DNA of 21,741 nucleotides from a bacterium (GTDB lineage Bacteria > Nitrospinota_A > UBA7883 > JACRGQ01): contig JAKAGL010000008.1 in NCBI GenBank assembly GCA_021815535.1, positions 1 through 21,741 on the forward strand. The letters run 5' to 3'. Position numbers and translations under genes: made by a program. Numbering within the stretch: the first letter of the stretch is position 1; every line of letters begins with the position of its first letter. Below the pieces are notes generated by a model. That model was not told the DNA's origin. It saw nothing but the letters and a program-made list of their open reading frames with translations, and did not search any database. Positions 15,108 through 21,741 of the stretch are shown piece after piece.

Positions 15108-16307
15108 ATGGAAGATAAAAACCAGCTAGACCTGAATACGGAACTGATGGTTCTGAACATGGGGCCGTCACACCCGGCCACCCACGGCACCGTCCGCTTT
15201 TTCCTCAAGCTTGACGGCGAGAAAATCGTCCACATGGAAACGGAGATCGGCTATCTCCACCGGGGTTTTGAGAAGCATTGCGAAAACGGCACGTGGACCC
15301 AGGCCTTCCCGTACACCGACCGGTTGAATTATTGCAGCGCCCCGCAGAACAACGTGGCCTACGCGTTGGCCGTTGAGAAGCTGTTGGGCGTGACGGACAA
15401 GATTCCCGCCCGCGCCGTGTACATACGCACCATCATGTGCGAACTCGCCCGGATGGCCGACCACTACACCAACCTGGCCGCCGGCACCTTGGAACTGGGG
15501 GCGCTTACCGCGTTCATCTACTTCGTCGAAGCGCGCGAACTGACGTGGGATATTATCGAATCGGTGTGCGGCGCACGCCTTACCTCCAACTACATCCGGG
15601 TCGGCGGGCTTGCATCGGATTTGCCGGAAGGTTTTGCCGGCCATGTGAAGAGCGTATTCGCCAAGAACCGCGTGTTCTGGTCCGAGTTCGACAAACTGCT
15701 GACCCATAACCGCATTTTCCTCGACCGTATGCGCGACACCGGCGCCATATCGCGGGAAGACGCCATCTCATTCGCGTTCACCGGCCCCTGCCTGCGCGCG
15801 GCCGGGGTTGAGTACGACGTCCGCAAGGCGTCTCCGTACCTCGCCTACCGCGAGGTCGATTTTGACATTCCCGTCGGCACCACCGGCGACAACTTCGACC
15901 GGTACCTCGTCCGCATGGAGGAGATCAACCAGAGCATGCGCATCGTTGAGCAGTGCCTGTCGTTGCTGCCGTCAGGCCCGATCAACATCAACGACGCGTC
16001 GGTGCGCAACCCGAGCAAGGAAGACGGCCACACGTACATGGAGTCGATGATCTTCCACTTCAAGAACACCATCGAGGGAATACAGGTTCCCAAAGGGGAA
16101 TCCTATGTCCCCACCGAGGGCACCAACGGGGAGCTCGGCTTTTATCTTGTTTCGCAAGGCGGCGGCAAGCCGTGGAAATGCCGCGTACGGCCCCCCTGCT
16201 TCGCGTTGACGCAGGCGATGGGGCATATGTGCACCGGATCCTACTTGGCGGACATCATTCCGACGTTCGACATGATAAACCTCATCGGTGGGGAGTGTGA
16301 CCGCTAA
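15108..16307 (+). CDS. nuoD: NADH-quinone oxidoreductase subunit D
   Basis: NuoD is related to the large subunit of NiFe hydrogenases and lines the quinone site together with NuoB. The 399-residue product begins MEDKNQLDLN and has GPSHPATHGTVRF (H22 and H26 near the quinone head-group position), DRLNYCSAPQNN (Y75 at the position of the quinone-binding Tyr) and ends with the conserved GGECDR. The hydrogenase Ni-binding cysteines are absent, as expected. The ATG at 15108 follows GAGG closely and lies 4 bases after the nuoC stop; an upstream in-frame extension overlaps nuoC and is rejected. Cys occurs in place of the more usual Ser in VRPPCFA. Confidence 0.96.
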   Translation: MEDKNQLDLNTELMVLNMGPSHPATHGTVRFFLKLDGEKIVHMETEIGYLHRGFEKHCENGTWTQAFPYTDRLNYCSAPQNNVAYALAVEKLLGVTDKIPARAVYIRTIMCELARMADHYTNLAAGTLELGALTAFIYFVEARELTWDIIESVCGARLTSNYIRVGGLASDLPEGFAGHVKSVFAKNRVFWSEFDKLLTHNRIFLDRMRDTGAISREDAISFAFTGPCLRAAGVEYDVRKASPYLAYREVDFDIPVGTTGDNFDRYLVRMEEINQSMRIVEQCLSLLPSGPININDASVRNPSKEDGHTYMESMIFHFKNTIEGIQVPKGESYVPTEGTNGELGFYLVSQGGGKPWKCRVRPPCFALTQAMGHMCTGSYLADIIPTFDMINLIGGECDR

Positions 16308-17419
16308 TGTTTGATTACACCTATCTCCCTTCGCCAAACCTTTTGCCCTCCCTCGTGGAGATGATGCTGAAGATAATTTTCATTTGCACCATGAACATGG
16401 CGGTGTTCGCCCCGGTGCTTGGCTGGGTCGAGCGCAAGCAGTCCGCCCTGATGCAGGACCGCATCGGGGCCAACCGGGCCGAAATATTTGGCTTCACGGT
16501 GTTCGGCCTGCTGCACGTTGCGACCGACGCCCTGAAACTGCTGTTCAAGGAGGATTTCATTCCGCGCGGGGCCGACCGTCCGTTGCACTACCTGGCGCCG
16601 TTCATCGCGGTGGTTCCGGCTTTGGTGGCGTTCGCGGTCATCCCCTTCGGCGGCAAGTACATGCTATGGGGCCACGAGGCGAATCTGGTCATCGCCGACC
16701 TGAATGTGGGGATGCTGTATATTTTCGCCGTGGCGTCGCTGTCGACCTATGGCGCCGTGATCGGCGGTTGGGCCTCGAACAACAGCTGGTCGCTGTTGGG
16801 CGGCCTGCGCGTCGGCGCCCAGATGCTCTCGTACGAAGTGGCGATGGGGCTTACCCTCGTCGGCGTTTTCATGGTGTACGGCAGCCTGCAGCTGACCACT
16901 ATCGGGATGGCGCAGGAAAACTTCTTCCACTGGGGCATTTTCCTCCAGCCGCTCGGATTCATCCTGTTTATCACCTGCGCCCTTGCCGAGAACAAGCGGA
17001 CGCCGTTCGACATACCGGAAGCGGAATCGGAACTGATCGCCGGCTATTTCACCGAATACTCGGGGTTGAAGTTCGCCATGTTCTGGATGTCGGAATTCCT
17101 TGAAATGGTAACCATCTCGGCGGTCCTGGTGGCGCTGTTCTTCGGCGGCTGGCAGATACCGTTCATCTCCCACCAAGGGCTTATCGATGCGATGGGCCAT
17201 CTGTTCGGCCCCAATTTCGGCGCCATAGTGGCCATGCTGATCCATGTGGTCGTATTTTGGGTGAAGGTTATTTCCTGGATCGTTATCCTCATGCTCATCC
17301 GCTGGTCGTTGCCGCGTTTCCGGTTCGACCAGGTGATGCGCCTCGGCTGGAAAATCGTTCTGCCGCTGGCGCTGGCGAATATCGTAGTGACGGGCTTCAT
17401 TCTTTTGGCGGTGCGGTGA
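16307..17419 (+). CDS. nuoH: NADH-quinone oxidoreductase subunit H
   Basis: NuoH is the membrane subunit that holds the quinone chamber entrance and starts the proton-coupling path. The 370-residue protein has about eight to nine hydrophobic helices. It contains GWVERKQSALMQDRIGANRAE (around 39-59), the loop with SNNSWSLLGGLRVGAQMLSYE (around 157-177), and the acidic loop AENKRTPFDIPEAESELIAG (227-246) with E238, E240, E242 and later E250. It ends with the RWSLPRFRFDQVMRLGWK segment. The start shares one base with the nuoD stop (TAATG). The sequence style is close to what I recall of deltaproteobacterial NuoH proteins rather than the E. coli form. Confidence 0.96.
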   Translation: MFDYTYLPSPNLLPSLVEMMLKIIFICTMNMAVFAPVLGWVERKQSALMQDRIGANRAEIFGFTVFGLLHVATDALKLLFKEDFIPRGADRPLHYLAPFIAVVPALVAFAVIPFGGKYMLWGHEANLVIADLNVGMLYIFAVASLSTYGAVIGGWASNNSWSLLGGLRVGAQMLSYEVAMGLTLVGVFMVYGSLQLTTIGMAQENFFHWGIFLQPLGFILFITCALAENKRTPFDIPEAESELIAGYFTEYSGLKFAMFWMSEFLEMVTISAVLVALFFGGWQIPFISHQGLIDAMGHLFGPNFGAIVAMLIHVVVFWVKVISWIVILMLIRWSLPRFRFDQVMRLGWKIVLPLALANIVVTGFILLAVR

Positions 17420-17994
17420 TGGCGGCGAATTATAAGAAAGTGAATAGGGGCGTAAAGCTCACCCTGTGGGAACGGCTCTACGTCATGGAAGTGGTCCGGG
17501 GTGTCACGATAACCGCCCGCCACTTCTTCCGGAACTGGGTATCCACCTTCCGGTCGTACGTGAGCGGCAATCCGGCTGAACGCGGCATCATGACTATTTA
17601 CTATCCGGAGGAAAAGCCGGTGGTTCCGGAGGCCTACCGTGGCCGCCCCATGCTGGTGCGTGCGATGGATGGCAAGGAAAAGTGCGTTGCCTGCGGCCTG
17701 TGCGAAGTGGCCTGTCCCGCCAAGTGTATCTCCATCGTGGGGGCCATGCGGCCGGACGGTACCCGGTATCCCGAAACATACACGCTTGACGGCGCTGTTT
17801 GCATTTTCTGCGGGCTGTGCGAAGAGGCCTGCCCGGAAGAAGCGATCGTGATGACCCACAACTATGAAGGCCTGGTGGAGTATGACCGCCGTCTGATGTT
17901 GTACGACAAAGAAGCGCTGCTGGTACCCGAAGACAAGCTCAAGGGGCGGCTGGATTACATTCGGCGGAGGATGTACAACAAATGCAACTACTGA
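17419..17994 (+). CDS. nuoI: NADH-quinone oxidoreductase subunit I
   Basis: NuoI is the ferredoxin-like subunit carrying clusters N6a and N6b between NuoG and NuoB. The 191-residue product has two full 4Fe-4S motifs: C89-C92-C95 with C99, and C128-C131-C134 with C138, each followed by Pro, plus the N-terminal amphipathic part that anchors it to the membrane arm (VVRGVTITARHFFRNW). The ATG at 17419 shares one base with the nuoH stop (TGATG). The longer in-frame extension upstream overlaps nuoH and is rejected. Confidence 0.96.
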   Translation: MAANYKKVNRGVKLTLWERLYVMEVVRGVTITARHFFRNWVSTFRSYVSGNPAERGIMTIYYPEEKPVVPEAYRGRPMLVRAMDGKEKCVACGLCEVACPAKCISIVGAMRPDGTRYPETYTLDGAVCIFCGLCEEACPEEAIVMTHNYEGLVEYDRRLMLYDKEALLVPEDKLKGRLDYIRRRMYNKCNY

Positions 17995-18479
17995 TTTTTT
18001 ACGGTTTCGGCTTTCTGGCCCTGTTTGCGGCGATCTCGATGATCATGTCGCGCCAGCCGGTCACCTCGGCCCTGCTGATGATCCTGAACATGTTCTGCCT
18101 GGCCGGCCTCTACGCCCAGCTTGGCGCCCACCTGCTTGCCGCGCTGCAGATCATGGTCTACGCCGGCGCCATCATGGTGCTGGTGCTTTTCGTCATCATG
18201 TTCCTGAATCTGCGCGAGAAGGCGGGCATCGTTTCAAAACACGGGGTGATGACGCAGGCCGTGGGCATTGCAGCCTTCGGTTTTCTCATTACGGCTCTTG
18301 TTTCAAAACTCGATATGGGAAAACTTCCCGCCGCGAAAGCGCCCGGCGCCGATTTCGGATCGGTGGCGGCCATCGGTCGGGCTTTGTTCACGGATTATCT
18401 GCTGCCGTTTGAAATAACCTCGGTTCTCCTGCTCGCGGCGATCGTGGGTGCGGTAGTGCTGGCAAAGAGGAAGGTTTGA
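17982..18479 (+). CDS. nuoJ: NADH-quinone oxidoreductase subunit J
   Basis: NuoJ is a five-helix membrane subunit next to NuoK and NuoA. The 165-residue product shows the family pattern in the first three helices, with SRQPVTSALLMILNMFCLAG and the conserved third helix LQIMVYAGAIMVLVLFVIMF, whose pi-bulge region is implicated in coupling. It overlaps the end of nuoI by 13 bases, with GGAGG inside nuoI as ribosome binding site. The C-terminal helix (about 142-160) ends in AKRKV. Confidence 0.94.
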   Translation: MQLLIFYGFGFLALFAAISMIMSRQPVTSALLMILNMFCLAGLYAQLGAHLLAALQIMVYAGAIMVLVLFVIMFLNLREKAGIVSKHGVMTQAVGIAAFGFLITALVSKLDMGKLPAAKAPGADFGSVAAIGRALFTDYLLPFEITSVLLLAAIVGAVVLAKRKV

Positions 18480-18481
18480 CC

Positions 18482-18793
18482 ATGGATATGCCCGTACCCT
18501 TAAACCATTACCTGATCCTCTCCGGCGTTCTGTTCAGCGTGGGCGTGGTGGGGGTATTGTCCCGCCGCAACGCGATCATTGTATATATGTGCATTGAATT
18601 GATGCTGAATGCCGTCAACCTGACGTTGATAGCGTTTTCACGGCAGTTGGGCGATCTCAACGGCCAACTGTTTACGTTCATGGTTATGGCCGTGGCCGCC
18701 GCCGAGGCGGCCGTCGGCTTGGGGATCATAATTGCGTTATTCAGGAACCGCCAATCTGTGGACGTGGACGAAGTGAACCTGCTGAAAGGATGA
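18482..18793 (+). CDS. nuoK: NADH-quinone oxidoreductase subunit K
   Basis: NuoK is a three-helix membrane subunit related to MrpC. The 103-residue product keeps the two functionally important membrane glutamates, E39 (MCIELMLNAVNL) and E75 (AAAEAAVGLGIIIALFR). The ATG at 18482-18484 is chosen because AAGG lies 7 bases upstream; a TTG two codons earlier overlaps the nuoJ stop and is less likely. The C-terminus ends in an acidic stretch (VDVDEVNLLKG) after the last helix. Confidence 0.95.
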   Translation: MDMPVPLNHYLILSGVLFSVGVVGVLSRRNAIIVYMCIELMLNAVNLTLIAFSRQLGDLNGQLFTFMVMAVAAAEAAVGLGIIIALFRNRQSVDVDEVNLLKG

Positions 18794-20262
18794 TGACATT
18801 GAAAACAATAGTTTCAATAGTTCCGTTGTTGGCTATTCTGACCTCGTTCATAGCCGCCTTTGGCATTTTTGCGCTTCGCAAGCAGCCGAACTTGAGGGAG
18901 GGGTGCAGCATCCTGGCGGCAGTAGTGAAGTTTGGCTTGGTTATGTCAATGTACCCCTTGATCAGGGACGGGTATACGATCGTGTGCCCCATCGTAACCT
19001 TCCCCGCGGGGATTCTGCCCAATCTGGGTTTCGCCTTGCGGGTGGACGCCCTGGGATTTCTGTTTGGCGGCGTCGCCTCGTTTCTGTGGATATTAACGAC
19101 GTTGTACTCTATCGGCTACATGCGCTCGCTGGATGAGCATGCCCAGGGCCGGTATTTCGTTTGTTTTGCACTGGCGCTGACCGGCGCGTTGGGGGTGGCG
19201 TTTTCCGGAAATCTCTTGACCCTGTTCCTGTTCTACGAGTTCATCACGGTATCGACCTACTTGCTGGTCGTCCATGAGGAAGATGCGGAAGCCTACACCG
19301 CCGGTACCAAGTACCTGACCTACCTGATGGGAACCGGCAAGCTCCTCTTTCTTCCGGCGATTGTTTTTACGTTTGCCCTGACGGGAACGTTGGATTTCAA
19401 GGCGGGCGGCATTTATGGCGGCGTCAGTCCGTTTTGGGCGGGCTTGACCCTTATCCTGTTCGTAGCCGGTGTTGCCAAGGCAGGCATGATGCCGTTCCAT
19501 AACTGGCTTCCTTCGGCCATGGTGGCCCCGACCCCCGTCAGCGCGTTGCTGCACGCCGTGGCGGTGGTGAAAGCCGGGGTGTTTACCATCGTCAGAATCG
19601 TTTTGTACATCTATGGCGTCGGCGTTTTGGATCACTTGGGACTTGGGGTGCTGCTGGCGTTTTTTGCCTCGATCACCGTCATCTGCGCTTCAGTCATCGC
19701 CTTGCGGCAGGATAATCTGAAGATGCGGCTGGCCTACTCGACGATCTCACAGCTCTCGTATGTGATCTTGGGGGTCATGTTGTTGACCCCCGATGGCGTC
19801 AAAGGAAGCATTCTCCAGATCGTGGCCCACGCCTTTGGAAAGATCACGTTGTTCTTCTGCGCCGGGGCGATCTATGTGGGCATTCACAAAAAATACATAA
19901 GCGAGATGGCCGGTATCGGAAAAACGATGCCGTGGACCATGGGCGCGTTTACCGTGGGTGCATTCAGCATGATAGGGGTTCCTCCGTTGGCGGGTTTTGC
20001 CGTCAAATGGAGGCTCTTGCTGGGATCGATGGAGGCTCACCAGATCCTGATCGTCATGATATTGCTGGGCAGTACGCTTTTGAACGCGGCGTATTTTCTG
20101 CCGGTTTTAAAGACGGCGTATTTTGATGAATCCCCCGATGCGGCCCATCAGCATGAAGCGCCTTTGATCATGAGGGTTGCATTGGTTACAACCGCGGTGG
20201 GCACCTTCCTGGTCGGGCTGTATTCAGACTTCTTTGTGAATTTGATGTCGGGAATAATTTAA
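18790..20262 (+). CDS. Mrp/Mnh subunit D-like proton antiporter subunit of complex I
   Basis: This 490-residue polytopic protein belongs to the antiporter-like family shared by NuoL, NuoM, NuoN and MrpD. The ion-path residues are all present: E150 in helix 5 (FLFYEFITVS), K230 in helix 7 (GVAKAGMMPFHNWLP), K261 in helix 8 (HAVAVVKAGVF), H347 and K351 (VAHAFGK) and K406 in helix 12 (AGFAVKWRLL). It has no long C-terminal lateral helix like NuoL, and its motif wording (PTPVSALLHAVAVVKAG, IISMIGVPPLAGF-like) is closest to what I know of monovalent cation/H+ antiporter subunit D. It overlaps nuoK by 4 bases (ATGA), so it is part of the same operon and probably the first pumping subunit next to NuoK. 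A second ATG lies directly after the first. Confidence 0.85.
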   Translation: MMTLKTIVSIVPLLAILTSFIAAFGIFALRKQPNLREGCSILAAVVKFGLVMSMYPLIRDGYTIVCPIVTFPAGILPNLGFALRVDALGFLFGGVASFLWILTTLYSIGYMRSLDEHAQGRYFVCFALALTGALGVAFSGNLLTLFLFYEFITVSTYLLVVHEEDAEAYTAGTKYLTYLMGTGKLLFLPAIVFTFALTGTLDFKAGGIYGGVSPFWAGLTLILFVAGVAKAGMMPFHNWLPSAMVAPTPVSALLHAVAVVKAGVFTIVRIVLYIYGVGVLDHLGLGVLLAFFASITVICASVIALRQDNLKMRLAYSTISQLSYVILGVMLLTPDGVKGSILQIVAHAFGKITLFFCAGAIYVGIHKKYISEMAGIGKTMPWTMGAFTVGAFSMIGVPPLAGFAVKWRLLLGSMEAHQILIVMILLGSTLLNAAYFLPVLKTAYFDESPDAAHQHEAPLIMRVALVTTAVGTFLVGLYSDFFVNLMSGII

Positions 20263-20289
20263 CGTGGAACAGGCGGGGCGAGGGGCAAA

Positions 20290-20541
20290 ATGAAGCTGGA
20301 CGAACTGATTTTATCGGTGCTGGAAAAGCTTAGAGTGCACGGCATGAAATTGTTTTATATAACCTTGGTTCTGTTGGTCGTGGGGGACGTTGTTATTCCC
20401 AAGGACGAGCCGCAGTTCACGGGCCATACGTGGCCGGGTTTTTTCGCCTTTTACGGTTTTATATCATGCGTCCTGATCATCGTTATTTCGAAGGCGCTCG
20501 GGAAACTGTTCTTGTTTAAGAAAGAAGATTTTTATGATTGA
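20290..20541 (+). CDS. Small two-helix membrane protein between the antiporter subunits
   Basis: This is an 83-residue protein I cannot name. It starts MKLDELILSVLEKLRVHGMK and has a first hydrophobic segment (about 20-34), a polar loop containing IPKDEPQFTGHTWPG, a second hydrophobic segment (about 50-69), and a short charged tail ending KKEDFYD. GAGGGG 4-5 bases before the ATG is a good ribosome binding site. It lies 27 bases after one subunit D-like gene and overlaps the next by 8 bases, so it is clearly part of the operon. I recall similar small proteins beside antiporter-type genes in deltaproteobacteria, so an accessory membrane-arm subunit is plausible. This is inference. Confidence 0.75.
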   Translation: MKLDELILSVLEKLRVHGMKLFYITLVLLVVGDVVIPKDEPQFTGHTWPGFFAFYGFISCVLIIVISKALGKLFLFKKEDFYD

Positions 20542-21741
20542 TTACCTCAGTCCGTCCTGGGTTTACTTGCTGGGCGCCCTTGGGATGCCGCTTGTGCGCA
20601 AGTACCGCGCGGCCTATCTTTTGAGCATCCCGGTCGTGGCGGGGCTGTTGTGGCTGGTGTTGCCTTTCGGCAACTATCATGTTTTCGATTTTATGGGCCA
20701 GCATATTGTGATGACCCGCGTTGACAGCTTGAGCCGCCTATTCGCATTGGTTTTTATTCTGGCATCCTTCTGCGGCGCCGTTTACGGTTTGCACGAAAAG
20801 GAACGCACGGCTATGTGGATGGCGGCATTCCTGTATGTTGGCGGCGCGATGGCCGTCGTTTTTGCCGGCGATCTGATGACCCTCTTTATTTTCTCCGAGG
20901 TGATGGCATTTTCCTCCCTCGTGCTGATTATTTTCGATAAATCTGACAGATCGCTTAAAGCCGGCTTCCGCTATATTCTGGTGCATATTTTCTCGGGCGT
21001 AGCCATGATAGGCGGCATCGCGATCCACGTCAGCCAAACCGGAAGCATCGCTTTTAACGGCCTGGGTGCCGCCGGTTTGGGCGAGCAGCTGATATTGATC
21101 GGCTTTTTGACGAATGCCGCCGTGCCCCCCCTTTCGGCGTGGCTTTCCGACGCATATCCGGAAGCGACGATAGTGGGAGCCGTTTTTTGTTCCGCATTCA
21201 CCACGAAGACCGCGGTGTATTGCCTGTTGCGGGGATTTGCCGGAACCGAGATTCTCATTTGGATGGGTGTTTTCATGGCGCTGTACGGCGTTGTCTACGC
21301 GGTGCTTGAAAACGATATACGCCGCCTGCTGGCTTACCACATCATCAGCCAGGTTGGTTACATGGTCGCCGGCGCCGGCATGGGCACCGAAATGGCCATA
21401 AACGGCGCGTCATCCCACGCGTTTACCCACATTATTTACAAAGGATTGCTGTTCATGGGAACCGGCGCGGTCATCCATGTCACCGGCAAGAGAAAGTTGA
21501 CGGAGTTGGGCGGGGTTTATAAACACATGCCGATTACCATGACGCTGTACATGATCGGCGGGTTTTCAATCTCTGCGTTCCCCTTGTTCAGCGGTTTTGT
21601 CAGCAAGTCGATGGTCATTGCGGCCGCGGAGCACGCGCATTTGCTGCCCGTTTACTTGCTATTGACCTTGGCCTCGGCCGGAACGTTCCTGCATACCGGC
21701 TTGAAGCTTCCGTACTACACCTTCTTTTACCAGGAATGGCG
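20534..21741 (+). CDS. Second Mrp/Mnh subunit D-like antiporter subunit (3' end outside window)
   Basis: The frame opens at ATG 20534 (MIDYLSPSWVYLLG) and stays open to the window end, giving 403 residues; related proteins are longer, so the C-terminus is missing. It is a polytopic antiporter-family protein with E122 (IFSEVMAFSS) in helix 5, K225 (AFTTKTAVY) in helix 8, H299 and K303 (HAFTHIIYKG) and K358 (FVSKSMVI) in helix 12. At the position of the helix 7 lysine it has N194 (FLTNAAVPPLSAWL), aligned through the shared Trp with K230 of the first antiporter protein. LSDAYPEAT and LENDIRRLLAYHIISQ are typical of the subfamily annotated as Na+/H+ antiporter subunit D. It overlaps the 83-residue gene by 8 bases, with a weak AAGAAGA upstream. 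Confidence 0.85.
   Translation, partial: MIDYLSPSWVYLLGALGMPLVRKYRAAYLLSIPVVAGLLWLVLPFGNYHVFDFMGQHIVMTRVDSLSRLFALVFILASFCGAVYGLHEKERTAMWMAAFLYVGGAMAVVFAGDLMTLFIFSEVMAFSSLVLIIFDKSDRSLKAGFRYILVHIFSGVAMIGGIAIHVSQTGSIAFNGLGAAGLGEQLILIGFLTNAAVPPLSAWLSDAYPEATIVGAVFCSAFTTKTAVYCLLRGFAGTEILIWMGVFMALYGVVYAVLENDIRRLLAYHIISQVGYMVAGAGMGTEMAINGASSHAFTHIIYKGLLFMGTGAVIHVTGKRKLTELGGVYKHMPITMTLYMIGGFSISAFPLFSGFVSKSMVIAAAEHAHLLPVYLLLTLASAGTFLHTGLKLPYYTFFYQEW

Overview
The window is bacterial and comes from a Gram-negative organism: a lipid A gene (lpxB) sits at the left edge. The DNA is fairly GC-rich, with genes tightly packed and often overlapping by 1-13 bases. The style of the complex I subunits, the MKCPKC-type zinc-ribbon protein next to an RDD membrane protein, and the TatD/radical-SAM fusion point to a deltaproteobacterial, Nitrospinota or related anaerobe/microaerophile lineage. 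This placement is inference; no rRNA or other decisive marker is present.

Left half (1-8673), all on the minus strand. Reading from about 8673 leftward, the first pair encodes a zinc-ribbon protein with a long acidic repeat tail and an overlapping RDD-family membrane protein. A probable terminator follows (about 7186-7215). Then comes a biosynthetic operon: class V aminotransferase, serA (serine synthesis), hisZ (regulatory subunit for the first step of histidine synthesis), purA (AMP synthesis), a TatD nuclease fused to a radical SAM domain, and lpxB, which is cut by the window edge. Most junctions are 4-base stop/start overlaps, which suggests translational coupling.

Middle (8674-9161): a divergent intergenic region of about 490 bases. 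It holds a good sigma70-type promoter (TTGATT, 17 bases, TATAAA) facing right with an AT-rich tract upstream. The leader of about 190 nt contains a 16-base palindrome and two back-to-back perfect small hairpins.

Right half (9162-21741), all on the plus strand: one long operon for a respiratory complex I. The membrane arm and quinone module are recognisable as nuoA, B, C, D, H, I, J and K. The electron-input end is unusual. No nuoE is present, and there is no FMN/NADH-binding part of nuoF. The first gene instead encodes only the C-terminal 4Fe-4S domain of NuoF joined to a GltD-like FAD/NAD(P)H oxidoreductase, followed by a NuoG that carries extra 4Fe-4S clusters and a molybdopterin-type fold. 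This pair resembles the NADPH-oxidising SfrAB enzyme of Geobacter. At the other end, the usual nuoL-nuoM-nuoN series is not seen after nuoK. Two Mrp/Mnh subunit D-like antiporter proteins flank an 83-residue membrane protein, and the window ends inside the second antiporter gene. The inferred machine oxidises NADPH (or runs in reverse), passes electrons through FAD and a chain of Fe-S clusters to quinone, and couples this to ion pumping through Mrp-type subunits. The hybrid arrangement is the main point of interest in this window.
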